A stretch of 64,000 bases of DNA from Corynebacterium jeikeium (GTDB taxonomy: Bacteria; Actinomycetota; Actinomycetes; Mycobacteriales; Mycobacteriaceae), in contig CP033784.1 in the NCBI GenBank assembly GCA_003955985.1, forward strand, positions 1,860,001-1,924,000. The letters run 5' to 3'. Shown here in pieces: positions 8,555 through 16,396 of this stretch (the first letter of the stretch is position 1; each line of letters opens with the position of its first letter). The translations under genes were made by a program, and so were the position numbers. The notes under the pieces were generated by a model that worked only from the letters and a program-made list of their open reading frames with translations, was not told where the DNA came from and made no database searches.

Positions 8555-10267
8555 ATGACCCACCCCTCCTCCGCCGCCTCTACGGTGGGCATCCGGTCCC
8601 GTGCCCTGCGTTTCGCACCGCGCCGCTCGGACTGGTCCCGCGCGACAATCGGGCGCGACCTCTCGGCAGGCCTCATGGTGGCCCTCGTCGCCCTCCCCCT
8701 CGCACTCGGCTTCGGCGTTGCGTCCGGTGTCGGCGCGGCGGCCGGAATTACGACGGCCATCGTCGCGGGTATCCTGGCCGCAGTCTTCGGCGGTAGCAAT
8801 GTCCAGGTAAGCGGCCCGACCGGCGCAATGACCGTCGTGTTAATCCCCATCGTGGCCAACCATGGTGCCGATGGGGTGCTCGTCGTCGGCGTGCTGGCAG
8901 GGCTCATGCTGCTCGTGTTGGCGGTCACCGGTGCTGGCCGAGCGATGAAGTACATGCCGTTACCTGTCGTCGAAGGTTTCACCGCCGGTATTGCGTTAAT
9001 CATCGGCCTCCAACAGCTGCCCGCAGCACTCGGTGTTGACGTGGACGGCGAGAAAGTCCTCGGGTTGGCGTGGGGCGCAATCAAAGCTTGGTTAGACGCT
9101 CCGGCATGGCAAGCGCCCGTGATGACCATTGCGGTGGCGGCTGGAATCGTGCTTGCTGCGCGCGTTCGTAGCGGCTTCCCCGCGGCGCTGGTGTTGGTAG
9201 CTGCCGCGACGGCCATCAACATGCTGGCAGACAGCGGCCTGAAGACAATCGGGTACATCCCGTCGACGTTGCCTGCCCCGCGCTGGCCACAGATCCCGTG
9301 GGAGCACCTGGATTCGCTTCTGTTGGCAGCAGTCGCCGTCGCAGCTCTCGGCGCGTTGGAATCGTTACTATCTGCGACGGTTGCCGACGCAATGACTGTT
9401 GGCGACCGGCACGATCCCGACCGCGAGCTCTTTGGACAGGGCGTGGCCAACGTCGTCGCGCCCCTGTTCGGCGGGATTCCCGCGACCGCCGCGATTGCCC
9501 GAACTGCCGTCAATGTGCGGGCAGGCGCAGGCACACGCCTGGCAGCGGTGTTCCATTCGCTGCTCCTGCTCGTCGCCGTACTCGTCGCGGCTCGGTGGGT
9601 GGGCGAGATTCCTCTCGCCGCGCTCGCCGGCGTGCTCATCGCCACTGCGATTCAGATGCTCCACCCGCGGAACCTCCGCTCGGTGATACGCGCCACCAAG
9701 GGCGACGGGGCGACCCTGCTCATCACAGCTGCCGCCACCGTCGTGTTCGATCTTGTAGTCGCCGTGCTCATCGGCCTCATTATGGCGGGCTTCTTCGCAC
9801 TGCGCGATACCGCCCGCACGGCGGTATTAGAGGCCGCCCCGCTAGACGAGGGAGACCACCGCGACAAGGAGCGTGAGCTTCTCGACGAGCACATCGCCGC
9901 CTTCCGTATGGAAGGCCCCCTCTTCTTTGGTGCAGCGCACGATTTCCTCCTCGAGCTCGCTGATGTCTCGTCGGTCAAGGTTGTCGTGCTCCGCATGCGC
10001 TACGTTACGACGATCGACGCCACCGGCGCCCAGATGCTCGCCGACACGATTGGGCGCCTCGAACGCCGCGGTACCAGGGTCTTGCTCGCAGCCACGAAGC
10101 CCGAACATATTCCGGTGTTGCGCGAACTCGGCGTATTCGACCAGCTTGCACACGAGAATCACGTCTTCGACAACACCCCTGACGCCATCGCCCACGCCCG
10201 ACTGCATGCCTCACGCATTCAGCACGAAGAGTCTGATGGCGCACCCGCGGCATCGCAGAGTCAATAG
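8555..10267 (+). CDS. SulP-family anion transporter with STAS domain
   Basis: A 570-residue protein. Residues ~30-420 form the multi-helix SulP transport domain (DLSAGLMVALVALPLALGFG; GGSNVQVSGPTGAMTVV; PLFGGIPATAAIARTAVNVRAGAGT). Residues ~440-550 form a STAS domain (VKVVVLRMRYVTTIDATGAQ). SulP proteins import sulfate, bicarbonate or other anions; the substrate is not determined here. AAGGAG at 8537-8542 precedes the ATG. It is unlike the second SulP at 39999-41558 in length and regulation. It is the last gene before the first ychF-tail repeat. Confidence 0.9.
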   Translation: MTHPSSAASTVGIRSRALRFAPRRSDWSRATIGRDLSAGLMVALVALPLALGFGVASGVGAAAGITTAIVAGILAAVFGGSNVQVSGPTGAMTVVLIPIVANHGADGVLVVGVLAGLMLLVLAVTGAGRAMKYMPLPVVEGFTAGIALIIGLQQLPAALGVDVDGEKVLGLAWGAIKAWLDAPAWQAPVMTIAVAAGIVLAARVRSGFPAALVLVAAATAINMLADSGLKTIGYIPSTLPAPRWPQIPWEHLDSLLLAAVAVAALGALESLLSATVADAMTVGDRHDPDRELFGQGVANVVAPLFGGIPATAAIARTAVNVRAGAGTRLAAVFHSLLLLVAVLVAARWVGEIPLAALAGVLIATAIQMLHPRNLRSVIRATKGDGATLLITAAATVVFDLVVAVLIGLIMAGFFALRDTARTAVLEAAPLDEGDHRDKERELLDEHIAAFRMEGPLFFGAAHDFLLELADVSSVKVVVLRMRYVTTIDATGAQMLADTIGRLERRGTRVLLAATKPEHIPVLRELGVFDQLAHENHVFDNTPDAIAHARLHASRIQHEESDGAPAASQSQ

Positions 10268-10355
10268 CTTGGCTGAGCCAGACAATGGTCACTCCGTCGC
10301 AGTCGACCCTGCAATCGTGGGTCCACATCCCCATCGCGCGACGCTTGAAAAACCT

Positions 10356-10400
10356 TTACACGTTGCACTTAAACTCCACGACGTGTCGTTGCAAAGTCAC
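10356..10400 (-). repeat. ychF 3'-end-like repeat A (candidate att site)
   Basis: Read on the minus strand it encodes RHVVEFKCNV followed by TAA, like the last codons of YchF. The flank TCGTTGCAAAGTCAC is shared with repeats B and D. It marks the left edge of the DUF488 module. Confidence 0.7.
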
Positions 10401-10456
10401 CTTCTCATTCGTGAAGCCGATGTGGGTGTAATCGCTTGGCGCGTAGCATTGGCGAC

Positions 10457-10999
10457 ATGCGCATTTTCACCGTGGGCCACTCCAACCTCGAGTTCGAGGA
10501 CTTCGCTGAAATGATCAAAGCTGCCGGTGTGGCATCCATCGTGGATGTGCGCAAGCTGCCCGGATCCAGGAAGTACCCGTGGTTCAACGGCGACCACCTT
10601 GCCGAACACCTTCCTACATGTGGCATCACTTACAGCAGAAGCGAGGGCCTAACCGGACGGCGCAACGTGTCCCACTCGGTGCCGTTTGAGGTTAACGGCA
10701 ACTGGCGTAACCGCAGTTTCCACAATTACGCCGACCATGCGCTGGGCGAGGAGTTCTCCGACGCGATCTCGCAGCTACGGGCGAACGCAGCCGAAACTCC
10801 CACCGCGATCATGTGCTCCGAGGCGGTGTGGTGGCGCTGCCACCGGCGTATCATCGCCGACCACCTCATCGCCCACGGTGACGAGGTTGGCCACATTATG
10901 GGCCTGGGTGCAGCCGGGGCGAAGGTGAGCGAGGCAACGCTCAACGACGGCGCAGTCATCGGCAACGATCTCCTCGTGCGCTACCCCGAGCGGGGCTAG
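10457..10999 (+). CDS. DUF488 family protein
   Basis: A 180-residue protein with the DUF488 pattern: FTVGHSNLEFEDFAEMIKAAGV at the start, VDVRKLPGSRKYPWFN, and a C-terminal MCSEAVWWRCHRRIIADHL with the conserved Cys...CHR motif. Function is unknown; the conserved cysteines suggest a redox or nucleotide-related role (inference). The ATG at 10457 is used because the MRIFTVGHS start fits the family. It is the only gene between ychF-tail repeats A and B. Confidence 0.85.
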   Translation: MRIFTVGHSNLEFEDFAEMIKAAGVASIVDVRKLPGSRKYPWFNGDHLAEHLPTCGITYSRSEGLTGRRNVSHSVPFEVNGNWRNRSFHNYADHALGEEFSDAISQLRANAAETPTAIMCSEAVWWRCHRRIIADHLIAHGDEVGHIMGLGAAGAKVSEATLNDGAVIGNDLLVRYPERG

Positions 11000-11233
11000 C
11001 GCATACACCAGAGCCCAGGGGGCTGCATCCTCCTCGACCTGACCTACGCTTTGTATTCATGGAGCGCCCGCCACCTTATGAGCAGCAGTATCGGAGGCGC
11101 ACCAGCGGATAGCACGCTCAAACGAGCTTTAGGTTAGGAAATCTGAACCGCTCAATCTAAGAAGACCACCGGGGACTCCGGTAGCGCCCCAAAGCGCCGA
11201 ATCGAAAAATCGATCTACCGTCTTGCCACGGAC
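11000..11233. other. spacer before repeat B
   Basis: No coding sequence with family character and no clear terminator. The stretch leads directly into ychF-tail repeat B and so is probably the end of the DUF488 module. Confidence 0.4.
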
Positions 11234-11285
11234 CTAGACATCGAGCTTAAAGTCCACGGTATCTCGTTGCAAAGTTACTTTCTCG
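11234..11285 (-). repeat. ychF 3'-end-like repeat B (candidate att site)
   Basis: The minus strand reads DTVDFKLDV followed by TAG. It is the most diverged copy. The right flank TCGTTGCAAAGTTACTTTC continues into the LLM gene leader, as it does at repeat D, so the two junctions share their right arm. Confidence 0.65.
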
Positions 11286-11313
11286 TTAGCACCATGAAAA
11301 GGAGTGGTATCCA

Positions 11314-12381
11314 ATGAAAGCGTTCGGATTCTTAAGCTTCGGGCATTACGCCTTCGGTGGCCAGCGCGGGCCATCTGCGGAAAAGATCGCCAAGACTCAT
11401 CTGGAGATCACCCAGGCTGCGGACGAAATCGGCGTGAACAACGCGTCCTTCCGAGTCCACCACTTCGTGCCGCAGGCCTCCGCCCCGATGCCGCTGCTGG
11501 GTGCTGTCGCGGCCACCACCAAACACATCGAGATGGGCACCGGTGTCATCGACATGCGCTATGAAAACCCGCTCTACCTCGCCGAAGAGGCCGCGTCGCT
11601 GTACCAAATTTCCGGTGGCCGCGTGGCCCTGGGCGTCTCGCGCGGCGCCCCAGAGGTGGCTGACCGCGGCTGGGAGGCCTTCGGCTACAAGGGTAAAGCG
11701 CCCAACGGCGCGGACGTGGCGCGAGCCCACCTCGAGGCGTTCATGGCTGCAGTGGACGGCAACGGATTCGCCACCGCCGCACCGCTAGACCGGCAGTACC
11801 CCAACATGTTCCAACCCGGCTCCGCCCTGCCGGTCTTCCCCATGGTGCCCGAGCTGCGTAAGCACATTTTCTACGGCTCCGGCACCCACGCTTCTGCCGA
11901 GCAAACCGCCAAGGACGGGCTCAACCTGATGTCCTCCACCCTGGTCTCCGAGACCACCGCCGAGACTCTGGGCGAAATCCAGGCGGATCAGATCAGCCGC
12001 TACCGCGCCGCGTGGAAGAAGGCGGGCCACGATTGGACGCCGCGTGTGTCGGTGTCCCGCTCCGTCTTCCCCATCGTCGACGGCGCGGACATGCAGTTGT
12101 TCGGCATGCAGGCCTCCGGCTCCGATCAGGTGGGCATGCTTCCCGACGTCGGCGCCTCCACCTTCGGCCGCACCTACGCCGCCGAGCCGGACAAACTCAT
12201 TGAGCAACTCAAAGCCGACGCCGCCGTCATGTCCGCCGACACCCTGCTCATCACCATCCCCACTGGGATGGGCGTCGACGTCAACGTGAAGATCTTGGAC
12301 AACTTCGCCACGCATGTCGCCCCCGCGTTGGGTTGGCAGCCGAATCACGAAGGCCCAGTTACCGGCTATCCCATCGACTAA
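11314..12381 (+). CDS. LLM class flavin-dependent oxidoreductase
   Basis: A 355-residue luciferase-like monooxygenase. It has the family barrel pattern (FGFLSFGHYAFGG; FRVHHFVPQASAPMPLLGAVAATT; MGTGVIDMRYENPLYLAEEAASL; SGGRVALGVSRGAPE). Such enzymes use reduced FMN to oxidise small organic substrates; none can be named. AAAAGGAG at 11295-11302 supports the ATG. A copy of its first ~250 bp, with a stop codon and frameshift, lies at 24509-24762, also just right of a ychF-tail repeat. This gene heads module 2, ahead of the metal regulator. Confidence 0.88.
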   Translation: MKAFGFLSFGHYAFGGQRGPSAEKIAKTHLEITQAADEIGVNNASFRVHHFVPQASAPMPLLGAVAATTKHIEMGTGVIDMRYENPLYLAEEAASLYQISGGRVALGVSRGAPEVADRGWEAFGYKGKAPNGADVARAHLEAFMAAVDGNGFATAAPLDRQYPNMFQPGSALPVFPMVPELRKHIFYGSGTHASAEQTAKDGLNLMSSTLVSETTAETLGEIQADQISRYRAAWKKAGHDWTPRVSVSRSVFPIVDGADMQLFGMQASGSDQVGMLPDVGASTFGRTYAAEPDKLIEQLKADAAVMSADTLLITIPTGMGVDVNVKILDNFATHVAPALGWQPNHEGPVTGYPID

Positions 12382-12456
12382 TTCCTCCAGTTCGCAAGCT
12401 CTTCGCTTCAATGTCAGTTCAGTGTGTGTTGAAAAGTTCAGTAATTGCTGTATAGT

Positions 12457-12470
12457 TCAGCATATGCTGA
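12457..12470. promoter_or_regulatory. operator palindrome over the cmtR start codon
   Basis: TCAGCATATGCTGA is a perfect 14-bp palindrome that includes the ATG at 12464. A -10-like TATAGT lies just upstream (12451-12456). The mRNA is probably leaderless and the regulator probably represses itself by binding here (inference). Confidence 0.6.
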
Positions 12471-12823
12471 CTATTGCTTCACGCCTCGACGTCATGAACC
12501 GGCTCGGCCGGGCCATGGCGGATCCGACGCGCTCCAGAATCCTGATCACCCTACTCGACGGCCCGAGCTACCCGGCCGTGCTTTCGCGCGACCTGGACCT
12601 GACCCGCTCGAACGTCTCGAACCACCTGACCTGCTTGCGTGACTGCGGCATCGTCGTCGCCGAGCCGGAGGGCCGCAAGACACGCTACGAAATCGCCGAT
12701 CCGCACCTTGCGACAGCGCTCAACGCGCTAGTGAACGCGACGTTGGCTGTCGACGCAAACGCCCCGTGCATCGACCCTGAGTGCTCGGTGCCCGGCTGCG
12801 ACGGGAAAGGAGCGGACGCATGA
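12464..12823 (+). CDS. cmtR: ArsR/SmtB-family metal sensor, CmtR-like
   Basis: A 119-residue winged-helix repressor (MADPTRSRILITLLDGPSYP; LTRSNVSNHLTCLRDCGIV; EGRKTRYEIADPHLATAL). The Cys in the recognition-helix region (HLTCLRDCG) and the C-terminal cysteines (PCIDPECSVPGC) resemble CmtR, the Cd(II)/Pb(II) sensor of mycobacteria. Metal binding should release it from DNA and switch on the ATPase behind it. The start at 12464 matches CmtR and sits in a palindromic operator. Its TGA overlaps the next ATG (ATGA), so the two genes are translationally coupled. The metal identity is inferred. Confidence 0.8.
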   Translation: MLTIASRLDVMNRLGRAMADPTRSRILITLLDGPSYPAVLSRDLDLTRSNVSNHLTCLRDCGIVVAEPEGRKTRYEIADPHLATALNALVNATLAVDANAPCIDPECSVPGCDGKGADA

Positions 12824-14712
12824 GTTCAGCATGTGGATGCGAACACGAACCAGCCACGGAGATCGAAGATCTCGATCGGCCATGGTGGAAGGACCCCGAG
12901 TTGCTACTGCCGATCTTCTCCGGCGTAGCCCTCGGTATAGGCCTGGCGCTGGATTGGTCCGGGCTAGAGACACCCGCGACAGTCCTGTTCTGGATCGGCC
13001 TGTTGCTAGGGGCGTATACGTTCGCGCCCAGCGCTATCCGGAACCTTGTCACAAAGCGCAAGCTCGGCATTGGCTTGCTGATGACGATCAGCGCGGTCGG
13101 CGCGGTAATCCTCGGTTACGTCGGAGAGGCCGCGGCGCTAGCGTTCCTGTACTCGATCGCCGAGGCACTGGAAGACAAGGCGATGGACCGGGCCCAAGGC
13201 GGACTGCGGGCACTGTTGAAGCTGGTACCGCAAACCGCGACCGTGCTGCGCGACGGTACGGCGGTTGAGGTCGCAGCGAAGGACCTCGCGGCTGGCGAGC
13301 TGATGCTCGTGCGCCCCGGAGAGCGGATTGCCACGGATGGCATCATTCGGTCTGGGCGCTCCAGCCTTGACACCTCAGCGATCACCGGAGAATCCATTCC
13401 GGAGGAGGTTGCGCCCGGCGACGAGGTGCCCGCGGGAGCAATCAACTCCGCCGGCGTGCTGGAGGTCGAGACGACCGCAGCTGGAACGGACAACTCGCTG
13501 ACCACACTCGTGGACCTGGTCGAGCAGGCGCAGGCGGAAAAGGGCGACCGCGCCCGGATCGCCGACCGGATTGCCCAACCCCTAGTGCCCGGGGTGATGA
13601 TCCTGGCGGTGCTGGTCGGCATGATTGGCTCGCTGCTGGGCGACCCCGAGACGTGGATCACCCGCGCGTTGGTGGTCCTGGTCGCAGCATCGCCGTGTGC
13701 ACTGGCAATCTCCGTGCCGCTGACGGTCGTGGCCGCGATCGGCGCGGCCAGCCAGTTCGGCGTGGTCATCAAATCCGGCGCGGCGTTCGAGCGACTCGGC
13801 GGCATCCATCACCTGGCGGTGGACAAGACCGGAACCCTTACCCGCAACCAGCCCGAGGTTACCGACGTGGTCCCGGCAGACGGATTCGATCCGGCGCAGG
13901 TGCTTGCTTTCGCGGCGGCAGTTGAGCAGCAATCGACGCACCCCCTCGCTGCGGCGATCGCGGCAGCGGTGCCCGAAGCGCCCGCTGCCTTGGACATCAG
14001 CGAGGAAGCCGGGCATGGCATCGGCGGCACCGTCGAAGGTCGACAGGTACTTGTGGGCAGTCCCCGGTGGATCGACGCCGGGCCACTGAAGGCAGACGTT
14101 GAGCGCATGGAGTCCGAGGGTCAAACCTGCGTCCTTGTCACCGTCGATGACGCCCTCGCCGGGGCGATCGGGGTCCGCGACGAACTGCGGCCCGAGGTGC
14201 CCGAAGCTGTGCAGACCCTGCACGCCAACGGCGTGGAAGTGAGCATGCTCACCGGCGACAACACTCGCACCGCCCGGGCGCTGGCTGAAATCGCCGGAAT
14301 CGACGACGTGCGCGCCGAGCTGCGTCCAGAGGACAAGGCAAGCATCGTCGCCGAGCTCTCCTCCAAGACGCCGACGGCGATGATTGGCGACGGCATCAAC
14401 GACGCTCCTGCGCTGGCGGGCGCGACGGTGGGCATAGCAATGGGAGCGACCGGCTCTGACGCCGCAATCGAGTCCGCTGACGTCGCCTTCACCGGCCACG
14501 ACCTCCGGTTGATCCCGCAGGCACTGCAGCACGCCCGTCGAGGCAGCAGGATTATTAACCAGAACATCGTGCTGTCTCTGGCCATCATCATCGTGTTGAT
14601 GCCGCTGGCGATCAGCGGCGTGCTGGGTCTGGCCGCCGTCGTATTGGTTCACGAGGTCGCTGAAGTTATCGTGATCTTGAACGGCCTGCGGGCTGCGCGA
14701 GCGAAGCGCTGA
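12820..14712 (+). CDS. heavy-metal P1B-type ATPase (Cd/Zn/Pb class)
   Basis: A 630-residue metal exporter with all P-type landmarks: actuator TGES (189-192), phosphorylation motif DKTGT at Asp335, and hinge GDGINDAPAL. The membrane metal site reads SPC (291-293) rather than the usual CPC. The N terminus has a short Cys/His patch (CGCEH) and no HMA domain. The family moves Zn2+, Cd2+, Pb2+ or related ions out of the cytoplasm. The start at 12820 follows AAAGGAG and overlaps the cmtR stop. The partner is the CmtR-like sensor. The exact metal is unsure because of the SPC motif. Confidence 0.85.
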   Translation: MSSACGCEHEPATEIEDLDRPWWKDPELLLPIFSGVALGIGLALDWSGLETPATVLFWIGLLLGAYTFAPSAIRNLVTKRKLGIGLLMTISAVGAVILGYVGEAAALAFLYSIAEALEDKAMDRAQGGLRALLKLVPQTATVLRDGTAVEVAAKDLAAGELMLVRPGERIATDGIIRSGRSSLDTSAITGESIPEEVAPGDEVPAGAINSAGVLEVETTAAGTDNSLTTLVDLVEQAQAEKGDRARIADRIAQPLVPGVMILAVLVGMIGSLLGDPETWITRALVVLVAASPCALAISVPLTVVAAIGAASQFGVVIKSGAAFERLGGIHHLAVDKTGTLTRNQPEVTDVVPADGFDPAQVLAFAAAVEQQSTHPLAAAIAAAVPEAPAALDISEEAGHGIGGTVEGRQVLVGSPRWIDAGPLKADVERMESEGQTCVLVTVDDALAGAIGVRDELRPEVPEAVQTLHANGVEVSMLTGDNTRTARALAEIAGIDDVRAELRPEDKASIVAELSSKTPTAMIGDGINDAPALAGATVGIAMGATGSDAAIESADVAFTGHDLRLIPQALQHARRGSRIINQNIVLSLAIIIVLMPLAISGVLGLAAVVLVHEVAEVIVILNGLRAARAKR

Positions 14713-14865
14713 CGCGCCCTTCGCCCAGCGCGCTGCTCTCCAGCGCGGATCTTTGAAGGATCGAGCTGCTCAGGGACCAAGCGTCGTCTCAAAACTTTTG
14801 ATGCCGCGCTTCATCGACACGACCCGCGACTACCTGGGCAGCGTATTTAGCAAAAGGACTCGACA
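14713..14865. other. spacer without a recognised gene
   Basis: No supported gene between the ATPase stop and the flavin monooxygenase remnant. Confidence 0.35.
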
Positions 14866-15150
14866 CCCATCAGGGTTGCCGAGCCGTCGCCGGTCCAGTT
14901 GCCGTAACCAACTAGATGGAGATTCTTCATCGCGGTTTCACGGCCACGCATGAGGTGGCGGAATGGGCCGAGGGCCGGACGGAAACCAGTGCACCAGATT
15001 AGATGGTCGTGGTCGAGCTCGCTAAAGCTATCGAAGATGGAGGTAGCGGTGAGCTGGCCGGCGTCGCGGAGCTCACGAAGATGAGGAAGCGCGAGAATGT
15101 CCCCGAGGTTCGGGTCGGAATCGCCACCGAGAATCCGGCAGCGACTGCCC
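14866..15150 (-). pseudogene. flavin monooxygenase C-terminal remnant (ArsO-like)
   Basis: The minus strand reads in one frame for ~95 residues: GGDSDPNLGDILALPHL, then FDSFSELDHDHLIWCTGFRP, ALGPFRHLM, and GYGNWTGDGSATLMGV. The ATG-type WCTGFRP motif and the GYGNWTG...ATLMGV end match NAD(P)-dependent flavin monooxygenases, including those beside arsenic-resistance genes. The N-terminal two thirds are missing, cut off at ychF-tail repeat C, so it is a pseudogene. Confidence 0.6.
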
Positions 15151-15153
15151 GCG

Positions 15154-15200
15154 TTAAACGTTGAACTTGAACTCCACGACGTGTCGTTGCTAAATACCCT
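15154..15200 (-). repeat. ychF 3'-end-like repeat C (candidate att site)
   Basis: The minus strand reads RHVVEFKFNV followed by TAA. The right flank is TCGTTGCTAAATACCC, close to repeat E (TCGTCGATAAATAAC). It is the junction between module 2 and the copper module. Confidence 0.75.
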
Positions 15201-15622
15201 TTACCCTATGGACATACAGTAGAAGCTGTTAGAGATTGAGTAGATACAAGAAGTAAAAAGCGATAGCTAGGATCGCAGTACAACCTTCGATACCGCGACG
15301 ACGGCTGCTACCGTAGGCCTCGTTGCCTAACTGACACCAACGCCGTGTCCACTACTCGGGGGACACCCCCAACATTAATGCTGCCCTGCCGGCAGACCAG
15401 GGCGGCCGTGTGAGTATCGGACAATAATGCGTAGTCCTCCAAGGGTCTGGACACAGGGGCTTTCCCCTTTCCTCAGTGGTGCGACCAGAGGGAGTAGAAA
15501 CATCCACCCCGGTGCACCCGCTGCGGTGACAACGACCCATCGCCCGCAGCAGGTGGCAATCGTCACGGTTATCCCTCTTTTTCAGATTCCTGTCCTCGGG
15601 ATCAGAAAAAGACGGGGACCTG
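15201..15622. other. left end of the copper module, non-coding
   Basis: About 420 bp with no supported gene. It holds short frames only and a possible GC-rich stem near the end of the DUF305 gene (CCCGTCTTTTTCTGATCCCG, 15586-15615 region). It is probably an element end. Confidence 0.35.
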
Positions 15623-16308
15623 TCATAGGTCAGTGAGCATTTGCTGCATCTGGGCAATCTCGGCCTCCTGGTCGTTGATAATTTGTTCGGCCAGGGTGAT
15701 TGCATGGGGATTCTGGCCGTCAGCAACCTCGTCACGGGCCATGTCGACCGCGCCTTCGTGGTGGGCGGTCATCTGCTCCAGGTAAAGGCGGGCGGCGCCG
15801 GTGCCCTGGGCTTCCTCAAGGGCTGTCATGTCCTCCTGGCTCATCATCCCGCTCATGCCACCCATCTCGCCGTGATCCATTCCACCTATCTCATCCATGG
15901 TCCCCATGCCCCAGAGTCGGTGACCGGCTGCTGGTCCCAGGCCTCGAGCATGGCGTTCATCCGGTCAATCTCCGGTCCCTGGGCGTCAATAACTCCCTGG
16001 GCAAACTCCACGACCTGGGCGGGGATGCCCTCCTTAGCCAGGAGCATTTCACTCATTTCCACGGCCTGCTTGTGATGGGGGATCATCATCTGGGCAAACA
16101 TGATGTCCGCGTCGTTGTGATCGGCGGAGATCTCCCCGTCCTCCTCAGTCGCCGCCCTGGTGGTCTCGGTCGTCTCAGCGGTAGTCGTCGCAGTGCTGGT
16201 GGCCGAGGTGGTGGCGTCGGTGTTGCCTGAGTCGGTGGCCTCACCGCAGGCGGCCAGCACCAGGGTGGAGGCCACGGCGAGAGCGGAAAGAATAAGGGTG
16301 CGCTTTAT
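15623..16308 (-). pseudogene. DUF305 protein, frameshifted and with lost start codon
   Basis: Two overlapping frames (15886-16308 and 15623-15907) together make a full DUF305 protein: a lipoprotein signal with lipobox VLAAC, an acidic Thr-rich linker, then two ferritin-like repeats (MFAQMMIPHHKQAVEMSEML and EQMTAHHEGAVDMARDEV). They are joined only by a one-base shift near the GGGGCATGGGG stretch (~15905-15915). The codon where ATG is expected, after GAAAGG, reads ATA (16306-16308). DUF305 proteins often accompany copper genes and bind copper. Either the gene is dead or the G-run is a sequencing error. Confidence 0.7.
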
Positions 16309-16396
16309 GGTGGAGCCCTTTCAGGGTCATATGGGGTCAGTGGAGAGAAGTGATGGATCAGTGGACGGCGGTGGATTTCGGAGTAGGCGTGGTGTG

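Noticed and set aside
15352..15735. 127-residue minus-strand frame left of DUF305
   Set aside because: No family pattern; overlaps the 3' end of the DUF305 frame and looks like read-through.
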